A DNA stretch of 64,000 nt from Vibrio thalassae (GCF_900089835.1 NZ_OANU01000023.1:62001-126000); one strand, 5' to 3'. Positions 26,446-36,208 are shown, numbered from the stretch's first letter. Notes: generated by a model from the sequence alone, not told the origin. Made by a program: numbers and translations.

Positions 26446-26486
26446 TGAATATTCCTTTTCTTGTTATTGGGCTTAATAGATATTAA

Positions 26487-26939
26487 TTAGTGAGGATGGT
26501 GATGACCGCCACTCTTGCCGCCGTATGCCCCACCTTCTGGCTCGAACGGAGCAAGCTCTACTGAGACAGTTGCGCCTAACCCTTCAACCATTTCATCCAG
26601 TACATGATCATGTTGGTATCGAACCCAACCAAACTCGACTTGCAGTGGGACATGTCGATTGCCTAGGTGATAAGCAACGCGGGTTAACAGGTGTAGGTCA
26701 CTACAATAGATGGAGGAGACTTTTTCCGGCGCAGCTTTAACTTCTACCACTAAACCGCAGCGGCTTTTTAATTGCTCACCACCGCGCAGAATATGGCCTC
26801 TTGGCAAAAACAGCCCTGCATCTCGACCATCATCGAGAATCACTTTCAAACGGCTCTTGATTCGACTGTCAATCGGCAAGCTCAAGAAGGCATGGGGCTG
26901 AGTCGTGGGTTGTTGGGTAATCTCTACTAGCTCTATCAC
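26487..26939 (-). CDS. ureE: Urease nickel metallochaperone UreE
   Basis: 150 residues from a GTG at 26939, chosen because GAGGAC lies just upstream; the longer frame overlaps ureC. UreE binds Ni(II) and gives it to UreG. The fold is seen as LFLPRGHILRGGEQL (N-terminal domain), then HLGNRHVPLQVE with the metal-binding His of the dimer interface, and YQHDHVLDEMVEGLG. The tail GGHHHPH is a short His cluster, much shorter than in Klebsiella, so nickel storage capacity is probably modest. Confidence 0.94.
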   Translation of the reverse strand: MIELVEITQQPTTQPHAFLSLPIDSRIKSRLKVILDDGRDAGLFLPRGHILRGGEQLKSRCGLVVEVKAAPEKVSSIYCSDLHLLTRVAYHLGNRHVPLQVEFGWVRYQHDHVLDEMVEGLGATVSVELAPFEPEGGAYGGKSGGHHHPH

Positions 26940-26973
26940 TGTGTTGTCCTCAATGCTTAACCATCTGTTTTTA

Positions 26974-28677
26974 TTAAAATAAGAAGTAGCGCTGCGCCAT
27001 TGGCAGTACATCCGCTGGTTCACAGACCAACAATTCGCCATCCGCTCGGACTTGATAAGTCTGGGAGTCCACTTCAATATTTGGCTGCCAATCATTCAGC
27101 TTCATATCCGCTTTACTGATGGTGCGACACTGTTTAGCAATACCGATGAGGCTACCCAATCCGAGTTCCTCAGCAATTCCAGCATTTTGTGCCGCTTGAG
27201 ATACAAACAACATCGACGTGTGCTGAGAAGCCTTTCCATAGCTACCAAACATCGAACGATAGTGAACAGGTTGAGGGGTAGGAATCGAGGCGTTAGGATC
27301 TCCCATTGGCGCCATTGCAATCATGCCACCTTTGAGAATAACACTTGGTTTTACGCCAAAGAAAGCCGGTTTCCAAAGCACCAAATCAGCCAACTTACCC
27401 ACTTCAATTGAGCCAATTTCATGAGCCATGCCATGGGTAATAGCAGGGTTAATGGTGTATTTGGCGATATAACGTTTCAGTCGCAAGTTATCGCTATAGC
27501 TTGAGTCTTGCTGCAAACTGCCACGTTGTACTTTCATCTTATGCGCGGTCTGCCATGTGCGAGTAATCACCTCGCCAACTCGTCCCATCGCTTGTGAATC
27601 TGAGGCGATCATAGAGAACGCCCCAAGATCGTGAAGAATGTCTTCCGCGGCGATCGTTTCACGGCGGATACGCGACTCGGCGAAGGCAACATCTTCTGCG
27701 ATCGAAGGAGAAAGGTGATGGCACACCATCAACATGTCCAGATGTTCATCCACCGTGTTTACAGTATAAGGTCTAGTTGGATTGGTAGAAGAAGGCAACA
27801 CGTTAGACTCTCCTGCCGCCTTAATGATATCTGGCGCATGACCACCACCCGCCCCTTCAGTGTGATAGGTATGAATAACTCGGTCACCAATCGCCCCAAG
27901 CGTCGATTCAACAAAGCCCGATTCATTCAATGTGTCGGTGTGAATCGCCACTTGCACGTCCATCTCATCTGCGACGCTCAAACAAGTATCAATAGAAGCA
28001 GGTGTGGTTCCCCAGTCTTCATGCAATTTTAAGCCAACCGCACCTGCGGCTACCTGCTCACGTAACGCCTCTGGCTGACTGGCATTGCCTTTCCCTAGCA
28101 AACCAAAATTCATTGGGAATTGGTCGAGTGACTCCAACATGCGGTGCATATTCCAAGGGCCCGGAGTACAAGTTGTCGCGTTAGTACCAGTATTCGGCCC
28201 GGTACCACCACCGATCATGGTAGTAACACCAGACGCAAGCGCTTCTTCGATTTGTTGCGGACAGATAAAGTGGATATGTGAATCAATGCCCCCAGCGGTA
28301 AGAATTGAGCCTTCTCCTGCTAATACTTCGGTTCCGGGGCCAACAATAATATCGACACCGGGCTGAATATCGGGGTTCCCCGCTTTACCAATCGCTGCGA
28401 TACGGCCGTTTTTCACCGCCACATCGGCTTTAACGATTCCCCAATAGTCGAGGATCAGCGCGTTTGTGATAACGAGGTCTGGCGTTTGACTGCTAGGCAA
28501 TTGACTTTGCCCCATGCCATCACGAATGACTTTGCCACCGCCAAACTTAACTTCATCACCATATACCGTGAGATCTTTTTCAACTTCTAACCAGAGCTCA
28601 GTATCCGCTAAACGAACTCGGTCTCCTACCGTAGGACCAAACATCTCTGCATAGGCTTGCCTAGAAATACTCGCCAT
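26974..28677 (-). CDS. ureC: Urease alpha subunit UreC
   Basis: 567 residues, the full length of bacterial UreC. It hydrolyses urea to ammonia and carbamate at a di-nickel site. Numbering matches Klebsiella at the first ligands: His134/His136 in [11 protein letters not shown] and the carbamylated Lys217 with His219 in [25 protein letters not shown] supplies further His ligands, MVCHHLSPS is the flap Cys/His, and ASDSQAMGR gives the last Asp ligand. Everything needed for activity is present. The start at 28677 fits the conserved [16 protein letters not shown] opening. Confidence 0.97.
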   Translation of the reverse strand: MASISRQAYAEMFGPTVGDRVRLADTELWLEVEKDLTVYGDEVKFGGGKVIRDGMGQSQLPSSQTPDLVITNALILDYWGIVKADVAVKNGRIAAIGKAGNPDIQPGVDIIVGPGTEVLAGEGSILTAGGIDSHIHFICPQQIEEALASGVTTMIGGGTGPNTGTNATTCTPGPWNMHRMLESLDQFPMNFGLLGKGNASQPEALREQVAAGAVGLKLHEDWGTTPASIDTCLSVADEMDVQVAIHTDTLNESGFVESTLGAIGDRVIHTYHTEGAGGGHAPDIIKAAGESNVLPSSTNPTRPYTVNTVDEHLDMLMVCHHLSPSIAEDVAFAESRIRRETIAAEDILHDLGAFSMIASDSQAMGRVGEVITRTWQTAHKMKVQRGSLQQDSSYSDNLRLKRYIAKYTINPAITHGMAHEIGSIEVGKLADLVLWKPAFFGVKPSVILKGGMIAMAPMGDPNASIPTPQPVHYRSMFGSYGKASQHTSMLFVSQAAQNAGIAEELGLGSLIGIAKQCRTISKADMKLNDWQPNIEVDSQTYQVRADGELLVCEPADVLPMAQRYFLF

Positions 28678-28708
28678 TATTCTTCCTTGTTGTTTTGAGT
28701 TAGGCGTC

Positions 28709-29044
28709 TTATAAACTGCCCATGACCTTACCTTGAAATCCGTAGACTTCGCGTTTACCCGCAAAGGCAACCAGCTCCACTGTACGTGATTGTCCGGGCT
28801 CAAAACGCGTTGCTGTACCGGCGGCAATGTTTAAACGAAATCCTCGCGTCGCTTCACGATCAAAGCTGAGTGCATTGTTCACTTCGTAGAAATGGTAGTG
28901 AGAACCTATCTGAATCGGTCGGTCACCAAGGTTTTCAACGGTCACCGTTACTGTATCTCGCCCCGCATTGAGCTTAATATCGCCTTTTGCGGTTTCAATT
29001 TGTCCCGGGACAAAGCCCGAGTACTTTGCTGTCGATGCTGCCAT
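28709..29044 (-). CDS. ureB: Urease beta subunit UreB
   Basis: 111 residues. Typical pattern: [39 protein letters not shown] and [19 protein letters not shown] [30 protein letters not shown]. It is a structural subunit of the (ABC)3 urease. GGGGGAG precedes the ATG at 29044; a longer frame runs over ureA and is not used. Ten bases separate it from ureA. Confidence 0.96.
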   Translation of the reverse strand: MAASTAKYSGFVPGQIETAKGDIKLNAGRDTVTVTVENLGDRPIQIGSHYHFYEVNNALSFDREATRGFRLNIAAGTATRFEPGQSRTVELVAFAGKREVYGFQGKVMGSL

Positions 29045-29054
29045 AACTCCCCCG

Positions 29055-29357
29055 CTAAACAATGGGTTCGTGGACAGTGACGAGCTTGGTCCCATCGGGG
29101 AACGTGGCTTCAACTTGCACATCAGGAATCATCGAAGGTACCCCTTCCATAACTTGGTCAGATGTGAGTAAAGTGCGTCCGAAATCCATTAGTTCTGAGA
29201 CAGTTTTTCCTTCACGTGCCCCTTCTAAAATGGCACTTGAAATAAACGCTACCGATTCAGGATAATTAAGCTTTAGCCCTTTCTCTTTACGCTGTTTTGC
29301 CAACATCCCGGCGCAAAAAATCAGCAGTTTGTCCTTTTCTCTTGGGGTTAATTCCAT
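29055..29357 (-). CDS. ureA: Urease gamma subunit UreA
   Basis: 100 residues, exactly the usual size. The opening [20 protein letters not shown] and the later [21 protein letters not shown] and [21 protein letters not shown] blocks are diagnostic. AAGGT precedes the ATG. It forms the small structural subunit of the urease trimer. Confidence 0.97.
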   Translation of the reverse strand: MELTPREKDKLLIFCAGMLAKQRKEKGLKLNYPESVAFISSAILEGAREGKTVSELMDFGRTLLTSDQVMEGVPSMIPDVQVEATFPDGTKLVTVHEPIV

Positions 29358-29391
29358 TTAATAACCTTATGTTGTGAATATTGAATTTCGA

Positions 29392-30315
29392 TCAAGTTGC
29401 CCAGATTCTTGGAGGCTCAGGACAGTCACCAGTCCAATACTCGCGAACCAACTGCCAGATCTTTTGGAAGCACGCCAAGATCACTTCGCTCCAGTTTCCT
29501 AAGGCACGAATAACCAGTAAATTTTCTAACTGGCTCGCAGCAATCAACACTGCACCTTCGTTGTGTTCTTGTTGCATGTTATTTAGCAAGGTCTGTACCA
29601 ATTGGTAAAAATCCTCATCATCAACTGAAATGTAAACTGTCCCCATCATTTGACAATTCAATAAACCTCTACTTTTCAATAAGTTATCATCACCCCGAAC
29701 ATTCAAACCTTCAGTCAGTAGCAATTGCTTATCAAGATAAACCTCTGTTTTTCCGAGCAAATGACCTGAGCTATATCCCTCATTTAGTGCAGGCCGCCCA
29801 AAACAGTGCATTTCCCAGCCCAAAAACTGTGCACCACGCTCCAAATGGATTTCGGTATCAAGGCGAACATGTGCATCAGGAAAAAAGATGTTCTCTTGCG
29901 GTAGCCACTCCAAGCGAGAGCCGCTGGCAACATGCAATGTTTGCTTCTGCCTGGCGTATTTAGATTCCGAACGATAAAACTTGGTCGCACCCGGGGTGGT
30001 AATAAGTGATTTGGCACCTTGAATGGTATGCACACTGATCTGTAGAGTGTCTCCACCAACGGCTCCTCCGGGAGGATGGAGCAAGTAGGTATGGCAAAGG
30101 TTACCCTCTGGATACAGAGGGCGCTGAGTAGCGAGTGGACCTTGTTGAGAGCGGTGTTTTAATACCGTTTTATCGCCGCGATCAATAAAGGTTAAGTCGA
30201 GACTCGCTTTCCAACCGAATTGAGTGTGAGCATCTATTACTTGTCCAAGCTGACCCTGAACCGCACTACTTGGATTGGCGTCTATTGTTTGTTGATTTGT
30301 CGCTGGTGAACTCAT
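29392..30315 (-). CDS. ureD: Urease accessory protein UreD
   Basis: 307 residues. UreD is the scaffold through which UreG-delivered nickel enters apo-urease. Marks are WKASLDLTFIDRGDKTVLKH, GPLATQRPLYPEG, HPPGGAVGGDTLQISV, TTPGATKFYRS and LEWLPQENIFFPDA. About 30 variable residues precede the conserved start. The ATG overlaps the urtE stop (ATGA), which joins the transporter and urease genes into one transcription unit. Confidence 0.95.
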   Translation of the reverse strand: MSSPATNQQTIDANPSSAVQGQLGQVIDAHTQFGWKASLDLTFIDRGDKTVLKHRSQQGPLATQRPLYPEGNLCHTYLLHPPGGAVGGDTLQISVHTIQGAKSLITTPGATKFYRSESKYARQKQTLHVASGSRLEWLPQENIFFPDAHVRLDTEIHLERGAQFLGWEMHCFGRPALNEGYSSGHLLGKTEVYLDKQLLLTEGLNVRGDDNLLKSRGLLNCQMMGTVYISVDDEDFYQLVQTLLNNMQQEHNEGAVLIAASQLENLLVIRALGNWSEVILACFQKIWQLVREYWTGDCPEPPRIWAT

Positions 30316-31007
30316 ACTGTGAGGTACTCCTTGATTAACGCTTCGTCTAGGGTCGACATCTCACCCGCCGCAACTTGCCTACCACGATCCAGAATGCAGA
30401 ATTGGTCTCCAACTTTTCTGGCAAAAGGCAGTTTTTGCTCTACCAGCAATACTGTTAGGCCAAGCTTTTCATTCAACATTCTAATGATGTCACCAATCTC
30501 TTGGACGATATTGGGCTGTATGCCTTCGGTAGGTTCGTCGAGAATCAGCAGCTTTGGATGAACGACCAAAGCTCTACCAATGGCTAGTTGTTGCTGCTGA
30601 CCGCCCGACAAATCGCCACCGCGACGATGTAACATCTCTTTCAATACTGGGAATAAATCAAAGATAAATTCAGGAATGCGTCTATCGCCTTTTTCTCGAA
30701 TCGGCAGACCAACTTCGAGGTTTTCTTGAACGGTCAACATGGGAAATATCTGTCGTCCTTGAGGAACGTAACCAATACCCATACGAGGTCGAGATTCTGC
30801 GTCATGCTTAAGTAGCGACTCTCCGTTTAATTGAATATCTCCGCTTGAGACTTTCACAAGCCCCATAACACACTGAAGTAGCGTGGTTTTGCCCACGCCA
30901 TTTCGTCCCATCAGTACGGTGCACTTACCCTTCGGAATCGACATGTCCAAATCCCACAAGGTATGACTTTCACCATAAAACTGGTTCAATGACTGGATCT
31001 GCAACAT
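30312..31007 (-). CDS. urtE: Urea ABC transporter ATPase UrtE
   Basis: 231 residues, LivF-like ATPase. Walker A GRNGVGKTT, the GIGYVPQGRQIFPMLTV block typical of LivF/UrtE, signature LSGGQQQQLAIGRAL, Walker B LLILDEPT followed by EGIQPNIV. It powers urea import with UrtD. GIQPNIVQEIG is typical of UrtE. It overlaps ureD by four bases. Confidence 0.94.
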   Translation of the reverse strand: MLQIQSLNQFYGESHTLWDLDMSIPKGKCTVLMGRNGVGKTTLLQCVMGLVKVSSGDIQLNGESLLKHDAESRPRMGIGYVPQGRQIFPMLTVQENLEVGLPIREKGDRRIPEFIFDLFPVLKEMLHRRGGDLSGGQQQQLAIGRALVVHPKLLILDEPTEGIQPNIVQEIGDIIRMLNEKLGLTVLLVEQKLPFARKVGDQFCILDRGRQVAAGEMSTLDEALIKEYLTV

Positions 31008-31008
31008 A

Positions 31009-31860
31009 TTATTCCACTAAATACACTTGTTTTACTTCTGGATGAGATTGCACTTGATCCATGGTTCCTTCCGCCAAGACATGTCCTTGATGGAGCACGG
31101 TGACGTGACTGGCAATAGAGCGAACAAAATCCATATCATGCTCTACCACGACCACCGAGTGTTTACCCGTCAGCGAGTTCAATAGCTCCGAGGTGCGATC
31201 CATTTCTTGATGAGTCATGCCTGCTACAGGCTCATCCACCAGCAACAACTTGGGGTTTTGCATCAGCAACATGCCGATCTCTAACCATTGCTTTTGTCCA
31301 TGAGACAAGTTGCCAGCCGTCAACGTGGCATGATCTTGCAAATGAATCAGCGTCAATACTGACTCTAGCTTGTCCTTTTGTTTGCCAGACAGTTTGGCAA
31401 CAAACGTCCCCCAAACCCCACGAACGCCGGACATAGCCAACTCTAAGTTCTGCCAAACGGTTAGACATTCAATAACGGTCGGTTTTTGAAACTTTCTACC
31501 AACACCCGCATTGGCAATTTCAGACTCGTTCATTTTTAACAAGTTAATATTAGAGCCCAACCAGACTTGCCCTGTGTCTGGCTTCGTTTTGCCCGTGATG
31601 ATGTCCATCATGGTGGTTTTTCCCGCACCATTGGGACCAATGATGCAACGTAACTCCCCCTCTTTGATATATAGGTTCAGATCGTTGATGGCCTTAAACC
31701 CGTCAAAGCTTTTGTTGACCCCTTCCACGTACAGAAGGACGTTATGACGAGTATCAATTAGGGGGTGATGATCCGGTTTTAAAAAAGAGAACACTTCGTC
31801 TCGACGAGTCAATTCTTGAACTGAGCATTTCAGTTGTTGGGCTCGATGCAGCGTCGTCAT
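31009..31860 (-). CDS. urtD: Urea ABC transporter ATPase UrtD
   Basis: 283 residues, LivG-like ATPase. Walker A GPNGAGKTT, then the GVGRKFQKPTVIECLTVWQNLELA block typical of UrtD, signature LSHGQKQWLEIGMLL, Walker B LLLVDEPVAGMTHQE, and the switch His in VVVEHDMDFVRS. About 45 extra residues precede the ATPase domain, usual for UrtD in gammaproteobacteria. It overlaps urtC by ATGA and precedes urtE by one base. Confidence 0.94.
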   Translation of the reverse strand: MTTLHRAQQLKCSVQELTRRDEVFSFLKPDHHPLIDTRHNVLLYVEGVNKSFDGFKAINDLNLYIKEGELRCIIGPNGAGKTTMMDIITGKTKPDTGQVWLGSNINLLKMNESEIANAGVGRKFQKPTVIECLTVWQNLELAMSGVRGVWGTFVAKLSGKQKDKLESVLTLIHLQDHATLTAGNLSHGQKQWLEIGMLLMQNPKLLLVDEPVAGMTHQEMDRTSELLNSLTGKHSVVVVEHDMDFVRSIASHVTVLHQGHVLAEGTMDQVQSHPEVKQVYLVE

Positions 31861-33005
31861 ACTGTGACCTCCTCTGCCTTAGTTTTCGGGTTAGATGCCT
31901 TTTTGCAGATTTGTTGAACTTTGTCGGAGAATAAGCCAATCAAACCTTTAGGGAAATACATCGTTGAGAGGACAAACAACCCACCCAACGCAAACAACCA
32001 CACTTCTGGAAACTCGACCGTAAACCAACTCTTTGCATAGTTGATCACCAATGCCCCTACAATGGCACCGCACAAGGTAGCGCGACCGCCAAGGGCAACC
32101 CAGACAAACACTTCAATGGAGTTGAGAGGTGCAAACTCACCAGGGTTAATGATGCCCACCAGTGGGACATATAAAGCGCCCGCAACACCTGCTATGACTG
32201 CCGATAACACAAAGATCCAAAGCTTGATACCATCAACGTCATAGCCCATAAATCGGGTTCGTGACTCAGTATCACGAATCGCCATCGAAACACGCCCCAA
32301 TCGGCTACTAATGATGGTTCGACAGACCACATAACTCACCACCAAAGCGATGCCAGTAATCATAAATAGCGCAATTTTGGTGGCATCCTGCTGTAAGCTA
32401 AAGCCCAAGATGTCTTTAAAGTCAGTGAGACCATTGTTGCCACCAAACCCCATCTCGTTACGGAAAAAAGCCAGCATTAATGCGTAGGTCAAAGCCTGAG
32501 TCATTATGGATAAATACACGCCCGACACACGAGAGCGGAAGGCGAGATATCCAAATACGTAAGCCAAAGCACCAGGCACCAACACTACCATCAAACAAGC
32601 AAACCAGAATTGGTCAAAGCCCTGCCAAAACCAAGGCAGAGCTTGCCAGTCTAGAAACACCATAAAGTCCGGTAAAATAGGATTACCATAGACACCCCGA
32701 TCACCAATTTGACGCATCAAGTACATGCCCATGCCATAACCACCTAAAGCAAAAAAAGCCCCGTGCCCAAGACTCAAAATCCCTAGATAACCCCAGACTA
32801 AATCCACAGCGAGTGCCAACATGGCGTAACTGAGATACTTGCCCATAAGTGAAATGGTGAAGGTTTCAACATGAAGTGGGTGACCTACTGGCAACAAGGT
32901 GTTCGCCAGTGGCACGACAACAACAGCAACTAGGAGAGCCAGAATGGTAAGCTGACCACCCCTATCTCCCCTTAATGCCGATAGAACAAAAGATTTAGAT
33001 TGCAT
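31857..33005 (-). CDS. urtC: Urea ABC transporter permease UrtC
   Basis: 382 residues, LivM-like permease with about ten helices. The stretches YLSYAMLALAVDLVWGYLGI and LSLGHGAFFALGGYGMGMYL are diagnostic, followed later by the coupling loop RLGRVSMAIRDTESRTRFMG and VFVWVALGGRATLCGAIVGA. It pairs with UrtB to form the channel. AGGA lies upstream of the ATG. Confidence 0.94.
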   Translation of the reverse strand: MQSKSFVLSALRGDRGGQLTILALLVAVVVVPLANTLLPVGHPLHVETFTISLMGKYLSYAMLALAVDLVWGYLGILSLGHGAFFALGGYGMGMYLMRQIGDRGVYGNPILPDFMVFLDWQALPWFWQGFDQFWFACLMVVLVPGALAYVFGYLAFRSRVSGVYLSIMTQALTYALMLAFFRNEMGFGGNNGLTDFKDILGFSLQQDATKIALFMITGIALVVSYVVCRTIISSRLGRVSMAIRDTESRTRFMGYDVDGIKLWIFVLSAVIAGVAGALYVPLVGIINPGEFAPLNSIEVFVWVALGGRATLCGAIVGALVINYAKSWFTVEFPEVWLFALGGLFVLSTMYFPKGLIGLFSDKVQQICKKASNPKTKAEEVTV

Positions 33006-33019
33006 AGTGTCAGTTATCC

Positions 33020-34645
33020 TTAACCTTCAGCCGCTCGCCCGCGCTGTGGAAATAAACCACGTGGACGTTTTTGAATGAACAAAATGATGAATACCAATAC
33101 CAAGATTTTGGCCAATACCGCCCCAGCCCAAGGTTCAAGGATCTTATTGAATAGGCCAAGGCTTAATCCCGCAACGAGCGTTCCCCACAAGTTACCAACG
33201 CCACCGAACACCACCACCATAAACGAGTCTATGATGTAGGCTTGTCCCATATTCGGGCCCACATTGGTGAGCTGGGATAACGCCACTCCTGCCACTCCTG
33301 CTACTCCAGACCCTAGCCCGAACGTCAAGGCATCCACTCTCTCGGAGCGAATGCCCATTGCTCTCGCCATAGCTCTATTTTGTGATACGGCCCGAACCTG
33401 CAAACCCAGTGGGGTTTTCTTAAGCACCATCACCAAGCCGATAAACACCATGATGCAGAACAAAATGATGTAAAGACGGTTATAGGTAAGTGACAACATT
33501 GGGTTGACTTGCAGCGCACCTGACATCCAATCAGGTGTGCTCACTGAGCGATTAAGTGGAGAGAAAATGGAGCGCACAGCTTGCTGCAGGATCAAACTGA
33601 TCCCGAAAGTCGCTAGCAAGGTTTCTAGTGGTCGACCGTAAAGATGACGAATGACGCTTCGCTCAATGGCAATACCTACTAGTCCAGAGACAATAAACGC
33701 CATAGGGATAGAAAGAATCAGCGCTAGACCAATTTGGTTTGGCATTAACTGCTGCATGACATAGGTGGTGTAAGCACCGATCATAATCAGCTCACCATGG
33801 GCCATATTAATCACACCCATCACACCAAAGGTGATAGCTAACCCGATCCCTGCGAGTACCAAAACCGAGCCTAAGCTGAGCCCGAAAAATACCGTCTCAA
33901 CCCCTGAGTAGAATTTTTGACTCTGTTGATAGCGGTCTAATGCGCGCTCTGCTGCACTGCGCACGAGTTCGTCAGTCTCCGTTTTCAGCACTTGATTAAG
34001 CGTTGATAACACTACCGATTGTTTGTAGTCAGATAGAACATCAATGGCGGCAATCCGCTGCTCAGTGGTGTTGCCTGTTAGAGCTTCGACAATGGACAGT
34101 GCGAGACGCAACAGGCTTGCAATCTCTTGTTCCGTTTCAATACTGGCTCTTTGTTTAAGACGGGAGATAACTGCATCGTCGGTTTGCCCCACTAATGCTG
34201 TTACTGCATTTAAACGAATCGTCGCATCGGCATGATCCAACCCGAGCGAGGCAATTTCTAAACGAATTAAGCTTCGTAGCTTGTTGTTCACCCGAACTTT
34301 TTTGAACTGGCGAGAAGACTCGACAGCGAGAGTAGTATCGCTCCATGCACTGACGATTTGAGCCGCATCGCGGATATCGCTTGATAGAAATAATTGTTGG
34401 TATTGGTCACTCGATTTGTCATTGAAATAATACAGATTGCCATGTAGCCAAGCGGTTAACACATATTTAGCGACATCGCTGGGTTCGTGGTCCACGAGCC
34501 AAGACATCGCCGCTTGTTTTTGAGGGGTGCTTTTTCCTATGAGCACTTTTGAGAAAGACTCTCGGTCACTTACGTTTGCCAACGCGACATTCGTACTCAA
34601 AATTAAGAACACGACCACTTTCAATAATTGAGTTATGTTTTTCAT
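33020..34645 (-). CDS. urtB: Urea ABC transporter permease UrtB with N-terminal periplasmic domain
   Basis: 541 residues. A signal peptide (to about NVALAN) and a helical periplasmic domain of roughly 230 residues with HEAT-like repeats (LDHADATIRLNAVTALVG, IDVLSDYKQSVVLSTLNQVL) precede a LivH-like permease. That part has VLAGIGLAITFGVMGVINMA, HGELIMIGAYTTYVMQ and the coupling segment GLQVRAVSQNRAMARAMG. The extra domain is usual for proteobacterial UrtB, and its role is not settled. AAGGA precedes the ATG. A stem-loop separates this gene from urtA. Confidence 0.94.
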   Translation of the reverse strand: MKNITQLLKVVVFLILSTNVALANVSDRESFSKVLIGKSTPQKQAAMSWLVDHEPSDVAKYVLTAWLHGNLYYFNDKSSDQYQQLFLSSDIRDAAQIVSAWSDTTLAVESSRQFKKVRVNNKLRSLIRLEIASLGLDHADATIRLNAVTALVGQTDDAVISRLKQRASIETEQEIASLLRLALSIVEALTGNTTEQRIAAIDVLSDYKQSVVLSTLNQVLKTETDELVRSAAERALDRYQQSQKFYSGVETVFFGLSLGSVLVLAGIGLAITFGVMGVINMAHGELIMIGAYTTYVMQQLMPNQIGLALILSIPMAFIVSGLVGIAIERSVIRHLYGRPLETLLATFGISLILQQAVRSIFSPLNRSVSTPDWMSGALQVNPMLSLTYNRLYIILFCIMVFIGLVMVLKKTPLGLQVRAVSQNRAMARAMGIRSERVDALTFGLGSGVAGVAGVALSQLTNVGPNMGQAYIIDSFMVVVFGGVGNLWGTLVAGLSLGLFNKILEPWAGAVLAKILVLVFIILFIQKRPRGLFPQRGRAAEG

Positions 34646-34701
34646 GAAATGCGTCCTTTGTGTTGCCCTCTCTTGAAATACATTGAGGACAGGATCTAAA
34701 A

Positions 34702-34731
34702 GGTGCTTTCACGAGAAACCGTGAAAGCACC
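34702..34731 (-). terminator. Stem-loop between urtA and urtB (attenuator)
   Basis: GGTGCTTTCACG pairs perfectly with CGTGAAAGCACC over 12 bp with a 6-base loop, followed on the minus strand by TTTT. Such stem-loops after binding-protein genes let most transcripts end early, so UrtA is made in excess over the permeases, ATPases and urease. Confidence 0.88.
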
Positions 34732-34745
34732 ATACCGTCTAGCAA

Positions 34746-36035
34746 CTAGTTTGCGCTTCCTGAGCACTTACCAGTTTCGACGTTGAACGCACCACAAGAA
34801 AATGGTTTAGACCAACTAGAATAGAGCTTTGCAGATTCTGGCAAGAAGTTTGACCATGCATCACCAGCCACTAAGCCCGTAGTTTCCCAAACGATATCAA
34901 ACTGCCCGTCGTCTTGAATCTCACCGATCAGAACGGGTTTGGTAATGTGGTGATTAGGTAGCATAGTCGAGTAGCCCCCAGACAGATTCGGCACCGAAAC
35001 ACCAATTAGCGCATCTTGAACTTGTTCTGCATCCGTCGTACCCGCATTGGTGACCGCTTGAGTCCACATATTGAAACCAATGTAGTGTGCTTCCATTGGG
35101 TCATTCGTCACTCGTTTGTCACTCGCGATAAACTTCTGCCAAGTTTCTACAAATTCTTCATTTGCCTGTGTGTCGACACTCATAAAGTAGTTCCAGGCTG
35201 CCAGATGCCCGACTAACGCCGACGTATCCATGCCAGATAGCTCTTCTTCACCTACTGAGAATGCGACTACGGGAATATCCTCCGAAGAGACACCTTGCGC
35301 GCCTAACTCTTTATAAAAGGGGACATTCGCATCGCCATTAATCGTAGAAACCACCGCCGTTTTTTTACCCTCAGAGCCAAACTTCTTAATGTCTGAAACA
35401 ATCGACTGCCAATCAGAATGACCAAATGGCGTGTAACTGATCATGATGTCTTTCTCACTGACACCTTTGTCTTTTAAGTAAGCTTCTAAGATCTTATTCG
35501 TCGTGCGTGGATAAACATAGTCCGTCCCTGCCAGCACCCAACGCTCGACGTCCAGTTCGGTCATCAGGTAGTCAACGGCAGGAACGGCTTGCTGGTTTGG
35601 CGCGGCACCAGTGTAGAACACATTCTTCGAAGACTCTTCGCCTTCGTACTGCACTGGATAAAATAAGATGCTGTTTAACTCTTCAAAAACGGGCAACATC
35701 GACTTACGAGAGACCGATGTCCACCCACCGAACACCACATCCACTTTTTCTTTTTCCACTAATTCGCGAGCTTTCTCCGCAAACAATGGCCAGTTGGAAG
35801 CAGGATCGACAACCACAGCTTCTAGCTGCTTTCCGAGTAAACCGCCCTTTTTATTTTGCTCTTCCACCAGCATTAAGATGGTATCTTTTAGCGTGGTTTC
35901 ACTGATGGCCATGGTGCCAGACAAGGAGTGCAATACTCCGACTTTAATCGTTTCTTCCTCAGCCACTGCTATACCCGATACAAGCGCCATTGAAGCACTC
36001 ACTGCAGCAAGTTTAAGTTTGAACGTCATGTTCAT
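34746..36035 (-). CDS. urtA: Urea ABC transporter substrate-binding protein UrtA
   Basis: 429 residues. A signal peptide (to about GIAVAEE) precedes a Leu/Ile/Val-type binding fold specialised for urea: IKVGVLHSLSGTMAISETTL, EEQNKKGGLLGKQLEAVVVD, WPLFAEKARELV, GGWTSVSRKSMLPVFEE, LFYPVQYEGEESSKNVFYTG. It captures urea (and short amides) in the periplasm. It is the first gene of the 12-gene urt-ure block. GGAG lies at a good distance from the ATG. Nitrogen control is likely, given the promoter elements upstream. Confidence 0.95.
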   Translation of the reverse strand: MNMTFKLKLAAVSASMALVSGIAVAEEETIKVGVLHSLSGTMAISETTLKDTILMLVEEQNKKGGLLGKQLEAVVVDPASNWPLFAEKARELVEKEKVDVVFGGWTSVSRKSMLPVFEELNSILFYPVQYEGEESSKNVFYTGAAPNQQAVPAVDYLMTELDVERWVLAGTDYVYPRTTNKILEAYLKDKGVSEKDIMISYTPFGHSDWQSIVSDIKKFGSEGKKTAVVSTINGDANVPFYKELGAQGVSSEDIPVVAFSVGEEELSGMDTSALVGHLAAWNYFMSVDTQANEEFVETWQKFIASDKRVTNDPMEAHYIGFNMWTQAVTNAGTTDAEQVQDALIGVSVPNLSGGYSTMLPNHHITKPVLIGEIQDDGQFDIVWETTGLVAGDAWSNFLPESAKLYSSWSKPFSCGAFNVETGKCSGSAN

Positions 36036-36080
36036 GTTGGATATCTCCTTATTATGAATAGTTATGTCTAACTTTCATAT

Positions 36081-36096
36081 TTCAAGAAGAATGCCA
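36081..36096 (-). promoter_or_regulatory. Sigma-54-like promoter for urtA
   Basis: On the minus strand the sequence reads TGGCAT-TCTTC-TTGAA. Consensus is TGGCAC-5-TTGCA/T, so the spacing is exact and two key bases differ. It lies 46-61 bases before the urtA start, a natural distance for a promoter. Confidence 0.55.
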
Positions 36097-36191
36097 GATA
36101 TGATAAGAATAATTACACAACATCAACCAACTGAATATTAAGGCTTTTATCTCAACCAACTCCAGATTGAAGCTTAATACTCATTCTGGCG

Positions 36192-36208
36192 CGCTGCATA
36201 TTGGTGCA
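36192..36208 (-). promoter_or_regulatory. NtrC-like enhancer site upstream of urtA
   Basis: The site CGCTGCA-TAT-TGGTGCA compares with the NtrC consensus TGCACCA-3-TGGTGCA: the right half is perfect and the left half has four of seven matches. It lies about 130 bases upstream of the expected sigma-54 start point, the usual enhancer distance. Confidence 0.5.

Noticed and set aside
27052..28366. Several plus-strand open frames (60-133 codons) opposite ureC
   Set aside because: They lie antisense to a fully conserved ureC, have no ribosome sites and show no protein-like composition.
35507..36057. Plus-strand frames of about 130 codons opposite urtA
   Set aside because: They are shadows of the urtA coding strand; residues are low-complexity and no start signal is seen.
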